Source: Caballeronia zhejiangensis
Lineage (GTDB): Bacteria; Pseudomonadota; Gammaproteobacteria; Burkholderiales; Burkholderiaceae
Length of the DNA: 64,000 nt
Direction of reading: 5' to 3'
Assembly: GCF_000698575.1 (NCBI RefSeq)
Contig: NZ_JFHD01000007.1
Location: forward strand, 1 to 64,000
This document shows positions 8,792 through 18,800 of the stretch, piece after piece. Each line of letters opens with the position of its first letter. The stretch's first letter is position 1. A program made the translations under genes and the position numbers. The notes under the pieces are model-generated. The model saw only the letters and a program-made list of their open reading frames with translations. It had not been told where the DNA came from and did no database searches.

Positions 8792-8807
8792 TGGCACAGC
8801 CTGTGCA
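8792..8807 (+). promoter_or_regulatory. Sigma-54 (-24/-12) promoter of peptide-1 gene
   Basis: TGGCACAGCCTGTGCA matches TGGCAC-N5-TTGCA with one mismatch (G for the first T of the -12 box) and the exact GG-N10-GC spacing. It lies 73 bases before the ATG of the GG-leader peptide gene. A GAFTGA-containing activator is encoded in the same cluster. Confidence 0.8.
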
Positions 8808-8880
8808 TTGAATGGCGGCGAGCAGACAAGTTGCTCCGAGCCACCACCGAATGCGCGACGCGCACCCAAGGAGAGCGGAA

Positions 8881-9180
8881 ATGAAGACGCTGACCATCAA
8901 GGACCTTCCCGTCACCGAAGATCTCGACACGCGTGCAATGTCGGCGGTGCGCGGCGGCTCCGCGGTCCTGTTTCCCGGCTTCATCTCGATGAACGGCACG
9001 ACGCTCTCGATGCCGTTCAATCCGCAGCAGATCATCAATCAGACGCAGACGACGTTCAATCAGAACGGCAGCAACATCGCCTTCGCCGAAGCGCTGAAGT
9101 CGCAGTCGACAGTCACGCCGACGCAGAGCGCGAAGAACATCGCCAACGTGAACTTCGGCATCGCGGGCGATCTCGCATAA
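8881..9180 (+). CDS. Double-glycine-leader secreted peptide precursor 1
   Basis: This encodes 99 residues behind a strong AAGGAG seven bases before the ATG. Residues 1-26 look like a C39-type leader: MKTLTIKDLPVTEDLDTRAM then SAVRGG, with cleavage expected after Gly26. The predicted mature part (73 residues) has no Cys, is rich in Asn/Gln/Thr/Ser (QQIINQTQTTFNQNGSN) and is uncharged for long stretches. The leader aligns residue by residue with that of the gene at 21138-21476. A C39-peptidase ABC exporter is encoded 7 kb downstream. No lanthipeptide, radical-SAM or cyclodehydratase gene is near, so an unmodified peptide or small structural protein is the simplest guess. Confidence 0.85.
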   Translation: MKTLTIKDLPVTEDLDTRAMSAVRGGSAVLFPGFISMNGTTLSMPFNPQQIINQTQTTFNQNGSNIAFAEALKSQSTVTPTQSAKNIANVNFGIAGDLA

Positions 9181-9430
9181 GCGAAACGTCGCGAGGAATG
9201 AACCGCATATCGGTGCGGTAAGCATCGAGGTAGTCGCAGCAAAGGCGGGGCGCGGGGAGCTTCGCCGTAACACCGCCCTCAGCATCGGGCGTAGTGGTTC
9301 GCGCGCGGGTCGCATCCGTCGCCGGACCGCGTCACGACGACGCGCGACGTGCCTCAAGAGCACGCGCGCGCAACGTGACTTAACCCGTATGGAGTCGCGG
9401 CGCGCCGTGTGATTTACTTGAATGACCGGA

Positions 9431-9446
9431 CGGCCGGCGCCGTGCT
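9431..9446 (+). promoter_or_regulatory. Weak sigma-54-like element upstream of the TolC-like gene
   Basis: CGGCCGGCGCCGTGCT keeps GG-N10-GC spacing and TGCT, 49 bases before the GTG start, but has several mismatches and such matches arise easily in GC-rich DNA. The 315-base gap 9181-9495 otherwise shows nothing I can support. Confidence 0.2.
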
Positions 9447-9495
9447 TCTCACCCATGAAACTGACCGTCGGTGCGCGTTCACCGGGAGCGAGATC

Positions 9496-10908
9496 GTGCG
9501 AGCCTTGTTGCCATCGTTAGGGCTGGTTGCAGCCGCGCTGCTTTCGGGCTGCATCGACGTGACGCCGCCGACGTATCAGCGGCCCGACACGCCCGAGAAA
9601 ACCGCCTTCACGAAGACCGACGCAGCGAAGGTCGCCGCATCCGACACGATCCGGCCCGACTGGTGGAAGCAGTTCAACGACCCGTATCTCGACTCGCTGG
9701 TTGAAAAGGCCATCAGCGGCAACTTCGACATCAAGGTGCTGGCCGCGCGCATCCAGGTGGCGGGCGCGCAGATCGGCGAGGCGCGCGCGGGCGCGTTGCC
9801 GTCGATGGATCTCGGCGCGGGCGCGAGCTTCGAGAAGACGACCGGCCAGCAGTTCTCGAAGCAGTACAACCTGGCGACGCAGGTGAGCTGGGACATCGAT
9901 ATCTGGGGCTCGGTGGAGAAGGGCGTGCAGGCGCAGAAAGCCGAATTCCGCGCGACCGAGGCCGACTGGCGCGCCGGTTATCTCGAACTCGTCGCACTCG
10001 TCTCGACGACGTACTTCCAGATTCTCCAGTTCGACGATCAGATCGATCAGCAGAAGCAGACCATCGCGACCAACCAGCAGATCCTGACGATCTTCGAAGG
10101 CATGCAGAAGAACGGCCTCGTGCCGAAGACGCAGGTGCTCACGCAGCGCGCCGAACTCAACCGGCTGACGCGCGAGTTGCTGGAGTTGCGCCGCTCGCGC
10201 GATCTCGCGAACAACGCGCTCTCGACGCTGATGGGCGTGCCGGCAGGCGAGTTCCGGATGCCCGACGGCAAGCTGCAAAAGCGCGTGCAGATTCCGCCGG
10301 TGCCGGAGGGATTGCCATCGCAGTTGCTCGCGCGTCGCCCCGATCTGATCGCGGCCGAATATCGCGTGCTCGAAGCGTATGACCTCGTCGGCCAGGCGAA
10401 GCTCGCGCAACTGCCGACCATCAACCTGACCGGACGCGCGGGCACTGCAAGCTTTCAACTGACCGATCTCCTGAAGATCTTCACGCTGAGTTTCGTGCCG
10501 AGCATCAATATCCCGATTCTCGATCCGTCCGTGCGCGCTCACGTCAAGACGACCGAGGCGCAGACGACGGTGGCCGAACAGCAATATCGCAGCACGGTGA
10601 TGAACGCGTTCGAAGAAGTGGAGAACGCGCTGGTCAATCTCGATTCGCATACGAAGCAGCGCGTCGAGCTGCAACAGGAAGTGGATCAGTTGACGATCGT
10701 CGCCGCGCAGATCGACGCGCAACTGAAAGAGGGCGTGATCTCGCAGCTTCAGGTGTTCGAGACGGAGCGCACGCTGCTCGCGGCGCAACTCGCGCTGCTC
10801 GCGAACCATCAGCAAATTCTGTCGGACACGGTGACGCTTTATAAGGCGCTCGGCGGCGGCTGGCCGACCGTCGATGTGCAAAGCGCAAGCAAGGACGGAT
10901 TGAAGTGA
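9496..10908 (+). CDS. TolC-like outer-membrane efflux lipoprotein (type I secretion outer component)
   Basis: The GTG at 9496, 7 bases after GGGAG, gives a lipoprotein signal MRALLPSLGLVAAALLSGC with lipobox Cys19. The 470-residue length and two internal repeats of long helices (IQVAGAQIGEARAGALPSM, AQTTVAEQQYRSTVMNAFEEVENALVNL) are those of the outer-membrane factor (OEP/NodT) family. These proteins form trimeric channel-tunnels that work with an HlyD adaptor and an inner-membrane pump. Its place between a GG-leader gene and FHA/HlyD/ABC genes makes it the outer-membrane exit of the peptide exporter. Confidence 0.92.
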   Translation: MRALLPSLGLVAAALLSGCIDVTPPTYQRPDTPEKTAFTKTDAAKVAASDTIRPDWWKQFNDPYLDSLVEKAISGNFDIKVLAARIQVAGAQIGEARAGALPSMDLGAGASFEKTTGQQFSKQYNLATQVSWDIDIWGSVEKGVQAQKAEFRATEADWRAGYLELVALVSTTYFQILQFDDQIDQQKQTIATNQQILTIFEGMQKNGLVPKTQVLTQRAELNRLTRELLELRRSRDLANNALSTLMGVPAGEFRMPDGKLQKRVQIPPVPEGLPSQLLARRPDLIAAEYRVLEAYDLVGQAKLAQLPTINLTGRAGTASFQLTDLLKIFTLSFVPSINIPILDPSVRAHVKTTEAQTTVAEQQYRSTVMNAFEEVENALVNLDSHTKQRVELQQEVDQLTIVAAQIDAQLKEGVISQLQVFETERTLLAAQLALLANHQQILSDTVTLYKALGGGWPTVDVQSASKDGLK

Positions 10909-10975
10909 AGCACTCCATGAATAATGTGCACCAAATTAATAATATGAATTGCTAACGATCGTGCCGGATCGCTCA

Positions 10976-10991
10976 TGGATGGCGTGATGCA
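10976..10991 (+). promoter_or_regulatory. Possible sigma-54-like element upstream of the FHA gene
   Basis: TGGATGGCGTGATGCA has exact GG-N10-GC spacing and ATGCA at -12, but three mismatches in the -24 box. It follows an AT-rich stretch (10920-10955). Position fits the FHA-HlyD-PpiC-ABC-activator operon; significance is uncertain. Confidence 0.3.
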
Positions 10992-11054
10992 GCGGTGCAG
11001 CACGATTGACTACGACGATGCGTGACTTAAACTCTCAACAGCCGCCGGCTGCAA

Positions 11055-13685
11055 ATGACTTCGATTACGGCGCGGTCCAACTTGTCCATGCGCCCGACGT
11101 TGCCGGGCAATCCTCTGGCGCGTCGGCGGCAGCGGCTGGACGTACCTCGTGACATGGACATGGCTCAAGGCTTTTCCGTGGCGGATCCGCAGCCGAGCGT
11201 GGGCGAGGCGTTCGACGTCGTCCTGAAGCCCGCGCCGCATGGCGAGCTTGCGCGCGAGCTGGCGGAGAGACTCACGGAGATCCGTATCGACGAAAATCTC
11301 TTCGCTATCGGCCGCGCCGAAGCGCCGTTCGATACGAGTCCGCCCGAAGCCGTGGCGCAGCTCTCGCGCCGTCATGCGCGCATCTTCATCGAGCACGGGT
11401 TCGTCTATATCGCCGATCTCGCCAGCAAGAACGGCACGGCCGTAAATGGCACGCCCGTGCGCGAGACGCCCGCGCGCGTGCGAAGCGGCGATGTCATTTC
11501 GTTCGGCAGCAAGCTGTCGTATCGCGTGCAGTTCGCGCCGCGCGCGCGGCGTCTGAATGCGCCGAAACCAATCGGCCTCACGCTCACGCCGCAGCGCGAC
11601 GATCTCGGTCTTCAGCCGATCGAACTCGCGCAGTTTCCGTTTCTCGTCAGCAAGACCGACGACACGTTTTCGCGTTATCGCGATGAGTATCCGCATCAGG
11701 TCAATTACGTGTCACGGCGCCACGCGCATGTGTTCATCAAGGGCGGCGCGCCGTTCGTCGAGGACCTCGGCAGCACCAATGGCACGTTCGTGAACGGCGA
11801 GCGGCTCGGCGCGTCGGCGGTCGAACTGAAGAACGGCGATACCGTCGCGTTCGGCGGAACGCACTTCGCGTACGTGGTGCATCTGCACGGCGACGAAAGC
11901 GAATCGACGCTCACGGAAATTGTCGCGCAGGTCGCCGCGCCATCGCACGACGACGAATCCGACAGCGACAAGACGACCTTCGTCGGCTCGGCGCATTCGT
12001 TTCTCGACATCTTCTGCGTCGATCAGGCCGCGGCGCGCGAGGATGAAGTCAACGAAGAGGCGCAGCCGACACCCGCCGAGGAAAAGCGCCCGGACGCGCG
12101 CGCCGCGAAGCGCAGCAAGTTCGGGCTCTTCGTGTCGGAGTTGCGCCGTGTGCTCGCGAACGACGATGCGCGCGCCGCGCGCCGCACGCGCATCATCGTG
12201 GCGTGCGTGCTGACGGCGCTCGTTGCAGTCGGCGCCGCGCTTTTCTATAGCGGTTCGAACGAGCGTGAGGCCAAATCGCTGATGGAGCACGGCGAGTACG
12301 CCGAGGCCGCGGCCGTCACGAACGATTATCTGAAGACGCATCCGAAGGACGCGCCGTTCACGTCGATGAACACCGAGGCCGTGCTCAAGTCGAACGTGCC
12401 GCGCTGGCTTGCTGCACTGAAAAAGGGCGATTTCGCGAACGCAGACGCGATCATCGCGCAGATGCGTTCGCTCAGCGAGCACAACGCAGACGTGCATTCG
12501 CTTATCGACGAACTCGAATGGATCGGCAAGCTGGAAAGCTTTGTGATGAGCCGTGGCGGCGCCGAAGCGCCGATCCGCATGTACGGCGACGAGCCGCGCA
12601 TCGGCGCAATCCTGAAGCATTGGGAAGCGGACGCGGCGGGACATCAGCGCGATCTGGACCGCATCGCGGGCTATGTGCCCGAGTTCCGCGATCCGTATGC
12701 GCTCGCGCTGAGTCATCTGCGCAAGCTGCAAAGCGACGATTCGGTGTATCTCGCGGCCATCGAGAGGCTCGATGCCAGCATCGCGAAGAATCTCGGCCAG
12801 GACGATCCCGATGCGATCGGCGCGGCGTTGAAGGAATATGCGGACAAGTATCCGCGGCTCGCGGGTCTCGATCGCGTGCGCGCCGATCTCGATGCCTACG
12901 CGGGCTTGCGACGCAGCATCAACGGTGCGAGCCTCGCGCCGCTCGCGGGTTCGGTCAGCAAGGCCCATTTCTCGACGCCGCCGTTCCAGGAAAAATTTCG
13001 GCAGATGACCGCGAGCCAGTTGCCGCCGCCCGACGTGCTCGCGCAATACACGAGCGTCGCGGATGCATGGAATCGCGGACAGAGCGCGCAGGCGATCGAC
13101 GCGCTGCAAAAGCTGCCTCAAGGCTCGTGGACGCAGACCGTGCAGAAGGAACTCGCGCACAAGAAAGCCGTGGCCGCGCAGTTCGCCGAGCTGCAAAAGG
13201 CGCGCGGCTCGAAGGGCTACGAAGACGCGCTGCTGTCGTTCTACGAGACGCTCGATCTCGAGAGCGACGCGTTCTACGCGAAAGCTGTCGCGCCTGAATT
13301 CACCGCGTTGAAGGACAGGGCGACGGCCCGCGCGCAAGCGTTGATGACGCAGGCGCAAACGTCGTGGCAGCAGTATCGGACGAACGGCGGCATCGGCGGA
13401 TCGCAGCGGCTCGAATCGGGCGTCTCGGATGTGTTCCGGACGCAGGCACGGCTGCTGTCCGACGCGGAAGACGCGGCCACGCGCGGCATGCGTATTTTCC
13501 GGCAGGTTAAGGCGGACAGCGCGACGGCGAAGTGGACCGCGCTCGCCAATGAGATCAGCACCGAAGCGGATCTGCAACGGCGTTCGCTGCAGGATCTGCG
13601 GATGGTGCTCGAACCGGGGCTTCTCAATACCAAGCTGAGTCTGATCGGCGGAGGCACGAGCAGTGAAGAGAGACGCACACCTTAA
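11055..13685 (+). CDS. Membrane protein with two FHA domains and a long C-terminal helical region
   Basis: If it starts at 11055 it has 876 residues; starts at 11154/11160 are equally possible because none has a clear binding site. FHA domain 1 (~75-155) has LSRRHARIF and SKNGTAVNG; FHA domain 2 (~190-275) has VSRRHAHVF and GSTNGTFVNG, both keeping the residues that read phosphothreonine. An acidic linker leads to one membrane segment at ~378-398 (IIVACVLTALVAVGAALFY). The remaining ~475 residues look helical and would be periplasmic. It overlaps the HlyD gene by 23 bases, which ties it to the exporter. It probably couples cytoplasmic Ser/Thr phosphorylation to secretion; a PP2C phosphatase is encoded nearby but no kinase. 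Confidence 0.88.
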   Translation: MTSITARSNLSMRPTLPGNPLARRRQRLDVPRDMDMAQGFSVADPQPSVGEAFDVVLKPAPHGELARELAERLTEIRIDENLFAIGRAEAPFDTSPPEAVAQLSRRHARIFIEHGFVYIADLASKNGTAVNGTPVRETPARVRSGDVISFGSKLSYRVQFAPRARRLNAPKPIGLTLTPQRDDLGLQPIELAQFPFLVSKTDDTFSRYRDEYPHQVNYVSRRHAHVFIKGGAPFVEDLGSTNGTFVNGERLGASAVELKNGDTVAFGGTHFAYVVHLHGDESESTLTEIVAQVAAPSHDDESDSDKTTFVGSAHSFLDIFCVDQAAAREDEVNEEAQPTPAEEKRPDARAAKRSKFGLFVSELRRVLANDDARAARRTRIIVACVLTALVAVGAALFYSGSNEREAKSLMEHGEYAEAAAVTNDYLKTHPKDAPFTSMNTEAVLKSNVPRWLAALKKGDFANADAIIAQMRSLSEHNADVHSLIDELEWIGKLESFVMSRGGAEAPIRMYGDEPRIGAILKHWEADAAGHQRDLDRIAGYVPEFRDPYALALSHLRKLQSDDSVYLAAIERLDASIAKNLGQDDPDAIGAALKEYADKYPRLAGLDRVRADLDAYAGLRRSINGASLAPLAGSVSKAHFSTPPFQEKFRQMTASQLPPPDVLAQYTSVADAWNRGQSAQAIDALQKLPQGSWTQTVQKELAHKKAVAAQFAELQKARGSKGYEDALLSFYETLDLESDAFYAKAVAPEFTALKDRATARAQALMTQAQTSWQQYRTNGGIGGSQRLESGVSDVFRTQARLLSDAEDAATRGMRIFRQVKADSATAKWTALANEISTEADLQRRSLQDLRMVLEPGLLNTKLSLIGGGTSSEERRTP

Positions 13686-15036
13686 GCCGCTGTCGGAGGC
13701 GCTAGGCGAACACGGCGCCGAAGGCATCGCGATTCTCACGGCGGAGCCCGCGCGGCTCACGCAGGGCCTTGTCTTCGCGATGGTGGCGCTCGTCGCGTCG
13801 GCGCTCGTGTGGTCGTTCGTCGGCCATGCGGACGTGATGGTGACGGCGCAAGGCACGCTCGCGCCGGAATCGGAAGTGCGGCGTTTCTATGCGCCGATCG
13901 ACGGCGAGCTCGCCGATCTCTATATCGCCGAAGGGCAGCCCGTGCGCAAGGACGATGTCGTCGCGCGCCTGAATGCGCGCGGTGCGATCGAAGCGGCGAC
14001 CAATGCGCTCGAAGCGCAGCTCAAGCTCGACGATGCCGAGCGCGAATGGAAGCAGTTCCCCGAAAAGAAGCTGCTGATGGAGCGCAAGATCGCCGCGCTC
14101 AAGGATCAGATGGATGTGGAAGAGCATCAACATCAGCAGCGCGTGGCCGAAGGCACGAGCAAGCTCGCGGAAGGTCAGAAGGCGCAGTTGCAGGAAGCGC
14201 GCAGCACGCTCGAAAACGCGCGCCGCGCCCGCGATGCCGCGAAGGTCGAACTCGACCGCTTTCAGCGTCTGCTCGCGTTGCCGGGCGGCGGCGGCATTGC
14301 GGAAGCGCAGGTCGATCAGAAACGCAATGCCTATCTCGAAGCGGACGGCGCGTATCGCGTCGAGCAATCGCGGCTCGCGGAACTCGACTTCCGTCTGAGT
14401 CACGATTTCACGCAGGCCAAGCGTCAACTGGAAACGAGCGGTCAGGAAGCGACGAGCCTGCGTCTGCAATACGAAGCCGCGATGCGCGAAGTCGCGAGCA
14501 CCGAAGACAAGTTGCGTTTGCAACTACAGACCGCGCGCCTCGTCGCGGATGCGGCCGCGCGCATCAAGTTCGAGAACATCGACAAGGACAATTTCCTGTT
14601 GATTCTCGCGCCGGTGTCCGGCGTGGTGACGGACGTGACATCGACGCAGCCCGGCGACAAGATACAGGCGAACACGCCGCTCGGCGGCATCGCGCCGGCC
14701 AATGCGAAGCCGGTGCTCAAGATCGAGATCGCCGAGCACGACCGCGCGTTTCTGCGCGAAGGGCAGCGGGTGAAGCTCAAGTTCAATGCGTTTCCTTATC
14801 AGCGCTATGGCGTGATCGAGGGCACGCTCGCGTTCATTTCGCCCGCGACCAAGCCGAGCCCGACGAGCAAGCAACCCGTCTACGAAGGACGCGTGACGCT
14901 CGATCGCGATTCCTATCAGATCGCGGACACGAAGTATCCGCTGCGTTACGGCATGACGGCGACCGCTGAGATCGTCGTGCGCGAGCGGCGCCTCATCGAT
15001 CTCGGGCTGGATCCGTTCCGCAATGTAGCGGGATAA
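13663..15036 (+). CDS. HlyD-family membrane-fusion (periplasmic adaptor) protein
   Basis: It starts at GTG 13663, eight bases after GGAGG, inside the end of the FHA gene. The 457-residue protein has one N-terminal membrane helix (LVFAMVALVASALVWSFVG). A biotinyl-lipoyl half (FYAPIDGELADLYIAEGQPVRKDDVVARL), a long coiled coil (~105-290) and the second lipoyl/beta-barrel part (LAPVSGVVTDV, FLREGQRVKLKFNAFPY) follow. HlyD adaptors bridge the inner-membrane ABC pump to the TolC channel. All three partners are encoded in this cluster. Confidence 0.93.
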   Translation: MKRDAHLKPLSEALGEHGAEGIAILTAEPARLTQGLVFAMVALVASALVWSFVGHADVMVTAQGTLAPESEVRRFYAPIDGELADLYIAEGQPVRKDDVVARLNARGAIEAATNALEAQLKLDDAEREWKQFPEKKLLMERKIAALKDQMDVEEHQHQQRVAEGTSKLAEGQKAQLQEARSTLENARRARDAAKVELDRFQRLLALPGGGGIAEAQVDQKRNAYLEADGAYRVEQSRLAELDFRLSHDFTQAKRQLETSGQEATSLRLQYEAAMREVASTEDKLRLQLQTARLVADAAARIKFENIDKDNFLLILAPVSGVVTDVTSTQPGDKIQANTPLGGIAPANAKPVLKIEIAEHDRAFLREGQRVKLKFNAFPYQRYGVIEGTLAFISPATKPSPTSKQPVYEGRVTLDRDSYQIADTKYPLRYGMTATAEIVVRERRLIDLGLDPFRNVAG

Positions 15037-15109
15037 ATATGGGGGGTTACACGGGCGCCGCAACGCGAACATGATGCGCAATTCAACATGGAACCGAACG
15101 GAGAACGAT

Positions 15110-15862
15110 ATGACGGCGATTGTGCGTATCGACGACGAAGTGGTCGACGTCGGCGAATTCATCAGGTTATTGAAGTTGAATGGTCAGTTCGACAGTCTCA
15201 TCGAGCAGCTCGTGCGCGACAAGCTCACGGTGCGCGCGGCGAAGAAGTCGGGTATCGCCGTGAGCGACGATGAAATCCAGAATCGCGCCGATCAGTTTCG
15301 GCGCATTCGCGGTCTGCATCGCGCGGCGGACATGAACAATTATCTCGATGCGCTGCATGTGAGCCTCGACGAGTTCGAGGTCTTCATCACCGACACGCTG
15401 TATCAGGAAAAGATGCTCGACAAGGTAGGCACGGCGCGCGAGATCGAAGAGTACTTCCAGCTCAACTCGCCGAAGTTCGACAGCATCGAAGTCAGTCATA
15501 TCCTGCTCGACACCGAAGGCAGCGCGAAGGAAATGATCTCGTATCTGAACGACGATCCCGACAGCTTCGCCGACATGGCGCGCGAGCACTCGCTCGCCGA
15601 CACGCGCGACGCGGGCGGCGTGATCGGCCGCGTGATGCGCGGACAGATGAAACCGGACGTCGAAGCGAAAGTCTTCAACGCGGAGGTCGGCGATCTGCTC
15701 GGGCCGTTCGTATCGGCGGACGGCGCATCGTATGAGATTTTCGCGGTGACGGCGAAGTATCCGGCGAAGCTCGACGAGGACGTGTCCGCGGAAATTCGCC
15801 GCCTGCTGCGCGAAGACTGGATGATGGCGCGTGCGCAGGAACACGTCATCGAAGCACGCTGA
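15110..15862 (+). CDS. PpiC/SurA-type peptidyl-prolyl isomerase of the peptide-secretion operon
   Basis: The ATG at 15110 follows GGAGAACGAT; an upstream in-frame ATG at 15071 lacks a site. The 250 residues include a SurA-like N-terminal helical region (RLLKLNGQFDSLIEQLVRDKL) and a parvulin domain (~130-225: SIEVSHILLDTEGSAKEM, FADMAREHS, GGVIGRVMRGQMKPDVEAKVF). There is no signal peptide, so it should be cytoplasmic. A role as chaperone or foldase that keeps GG-leader substrates export-competent is inference. It lies 21 bases before the ABC exporter gene. Confidence 0.88.
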   Translation: MTAIVRIDDEVVDVGEFIRLLKLNGQFDSLIEQLVRDKLTVRAAKKSGIAVSDDEIQNRADQFRRIRGLHRAADMNNYLDALHVSLDEFEVFITDTLYQEKMLDKVGTAREIEEYFQLNSPKFDSIEVSHILLDTEGSAKEMISYLNDDPDSFADMAREHSLADTRDAGGVIGRVMRGQMKPDVEAKVFNAEVGDLLGPFVSADGASYEIFAVTAKYPAKLDEDVSAEIRRLLREDWMMARAQEHVIEAR

Positions 15863-15883
15863 TCGACCGGAACGCGACACGAC

Positions 15884-18800
15884 ATGGACGCTCCATCGAG
15901 CCTTGATTCGCCTGCCGACTTTCTTTCGTCGGTGGAGATTCTTTCGCCCTTCACGCGCGAGGAAATCGAGCAATTCGCGGCGCAAGCGGAGTCGCGGCGC
16001 TTCGGTTTCGGCGAGACCGTGTGCAACGCGGGCGATGCGGCCGATGGACTCTATATCGTGAAAGCGGGGTCCGTGCGTATCTTCACCGAAGAGCACGGCA
16101 AGGAAATCAGCATGGGGGTGAAGAAGGAGCGCGAGACCTTCGCGGATATCGCGATGCTGCGCGACTATCGCCATGAGTCGTCGGTGCGCTCCTCCGGCAA
16201 GACCGAGCTGCTGTTCATCCCGCGCACGGCGATCGACCCCGTCATCGCGAAGAATCCCGCCGCGCTCGCCTTCGTCACGAGCTATGTCGCCATTAACTCG
16301 GCGGGCGGCTTCGTCGCAAAGCTCTTCGATCTGCGCGGCAAGCTCGACAAGGCCGAACTCGAAGAATGCGTGCGCAGCGTCGGCGTGAAGCGTGTCGCGG
16401 AAGGCAAGGAGATTCTCAAGCAGGAGTCGCGCGACGACCGGCGTCTCTATGTCGTGCGGCAAGGCGAAGTGCGGATCGTGCGCGAAGAGGGCGGCGAGCG
16501 GCATGTGCTCGCGACGCTCGGTCCCGGCGAGATCTTCGGCGAGAAGGCCTGCGTGATGCGCCAGGAGCAGATGGCCTCCGCCATCGCGAGCACCGATACG
16601 CGCCTGCTCGTGATTCCCGAGAAGACCGTGCACTTCATCATCGAGCGAAACGTGAAGCTGCGCGAAGTGCTCGAAGAGCGCATCCGCTTCACCGAGCGCG
16701 AATTGCAGCGGCAGAAGAAGATTACCGAGCGCCGCAAGTTGCCCGCAATGCTCGATCTGCACACGAAGCCCGAACTAGGCGAGCGCGTCATCAAGCGCTT
16801 CGCGTGGATCGAGCAGGCGGAGGAGATGGATTGCGGCGCGGCCTGTCTCGCGATGATCTGCCGTCACTACGGCATCAACATGACGCTCGGCAAGCTGCGC
16901 GAACTGGCCAACGTCACGACATCCGGCGCGACGCTGGATTCACTCGCACGCGCCGGCGAATCGCTCGGCTTCACGACGCGCGGCGTGCAGTGCACGTTCG
17001 AATCGTTGCGCGGCTTCGAGATGCCGTTCATCGCGCATTGGGAGGGATACCACTACATCATCGTCTATGGCGTGTCGAGCGAGAACGTATGGGTCGCGGA
17101 CCCGGCGATCGGCTTCAGGAAGATGACTGTCGGCGAGTTCGAGCGCGGCTGGAGCGGGACGTGTCTGCTTTTCACGCCGGGGCAGGATCTCACGCAAAAG
17201 GCCGTGTCGCGTTCGCCGTGGCTGCGTTTCGTCGGCTATCTGAAGCCGTACAAGAAGATCCTGCTGCATCTCTTTCTCGCGACCTTCGTCATTCAAGTGC
17301 TGGGCGTGATACCGCCGCTCATCATCCAGAACATTCTCGATGGCGTGATCGTGCATCAGAACGTGAACCTGCTTCATGTGCTGATCGCAGGGCTCATCAT
17401 CGCGAGCCTGTTCACGCAGCTCATGACGACGATACGCGCGTATCTCGCGAACTTCATGGTCCGCAACATGGACTTCGCGATGATGTCGCAGTTCTTCAGG
17501 CACACGTTCTCGCTGCCGTTCGGCTTCTTCGCGAAGCGCAAGACCGGCGATGTGTTCGCGCGCTTCCAGGAGAATCACACGATTCGCGCGTTTCTCACCG
17601 AATCGACGGTATCGACCGTGCTGAACCTGCTGATGATCTTCATCTACTTCACGATCATGTTCCTCTACAACGTGAAGCTCACGTTGCTGCTGATCGCGTT
17701 CGTCATCCCGATGATGGTGCTCACGGTCGTCGCGACGCCGCGCATCAAGCAGAACGCGCGCGAAACGTTCTCAGCGGGAACGGATGCGCGTTCGTATCTG
17801 ATGGAAGCACTCGGCGGCGTCGAAACGGTGAAGGGCATGGGTATCGAGCGCGCGGTGCGTCTCAAGTGGGAAAAGAAGTATGCGAAGTCGCTCGAAGTGC
17901 AATACAAGTCGCAGCGCTTCAATATCGTGGTGGGCTTGTGCAGCCAGTTGCTCAATGCGGCGACGACCATCGGCGTGTTATGGGTCGGCGCGAATCTCGT
18001 GCTTGCGCGCGAACTGACCATCGGGCAACTGATCGCGTTCAATGCCTACATGGGCAGCGTGCTCGCGCCGCTGATGGGTCTCATCAACTTGTGGAGCCTG
18101 CTGAACGATGCGGGCGTCGCGATGGAGCGGCTCGGCGACGTGCTCGATATCGAGCCGGAGCAGAAGCCCGAAGACATGCAGCAGCGCGTCATGCTGCCCG
18201 ACCTGCAGGGCGATATCAGTTTCAACGGCGTGTACTTCCGTTATGGCGAAGGCGATGCGCCCTACGTGCTGGAGAACATCAGCTTCGATATCAAGCCGGG
18301 CGAGCTGATTGCGATCGTCGGGCGCAGCGGCTCCGGTAAAACGACGCTCGCGAAACTGCTCGTCGGTTTCTATGCGCCGAGCGAAGGCAAGATGACCGTC
18401 GATGGCTACGATATCAACGTCGTCGATAAAGGGTTCTTTCGCGCGCAGATCGGCTATGTGATGCAGAGCAACCTGCTGTTTTCGGGGACGATCGCGGAGA
18501 ACATCGCGAGCGGCGATGAAGCGCCGGACAGAAGGCGTATCGAAGAAGTCGCGAAGATGGCCGACGCGCACGCGTTCATCGCGAAGATGCCGCTCGGTTA
18601 TGAGCAGGTGGTCGGCGAGCGCGGCGTAGGGTTGTCGGGCGGACAGATTCAGCGCTTATGCATCGCGCGGGCGCTGTATCACGATCCACGTCTGCTCGTA
18701 TTCGACGAAGCGACGTCCGCGCTCGATACGCAATCTGAAAGCAATATTCTCGGCAACATGCAGGAGATTTTGAAAGGGCGCACGGCGGTCATCATCGCGC

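Noticed and set aside
8881..9180. Interpretation of peptide 1 as a lanthipeptide or other Cys-based RiPP
   Set aside because: The core has no Cys and no modification enzyme is encoded nearby.
9431..9446. Sigma-54-like element before the TolC-like gene as a confident promoter
   Set aside because: Too many mismatches; kept only as a low-confidence feature.
11712..13856. 714-codon leftward frame opposite the FHA gene
   Set aside because: Shadow of the FHA reading frame; composition is Arg/Ala/His-heavy with no domain.
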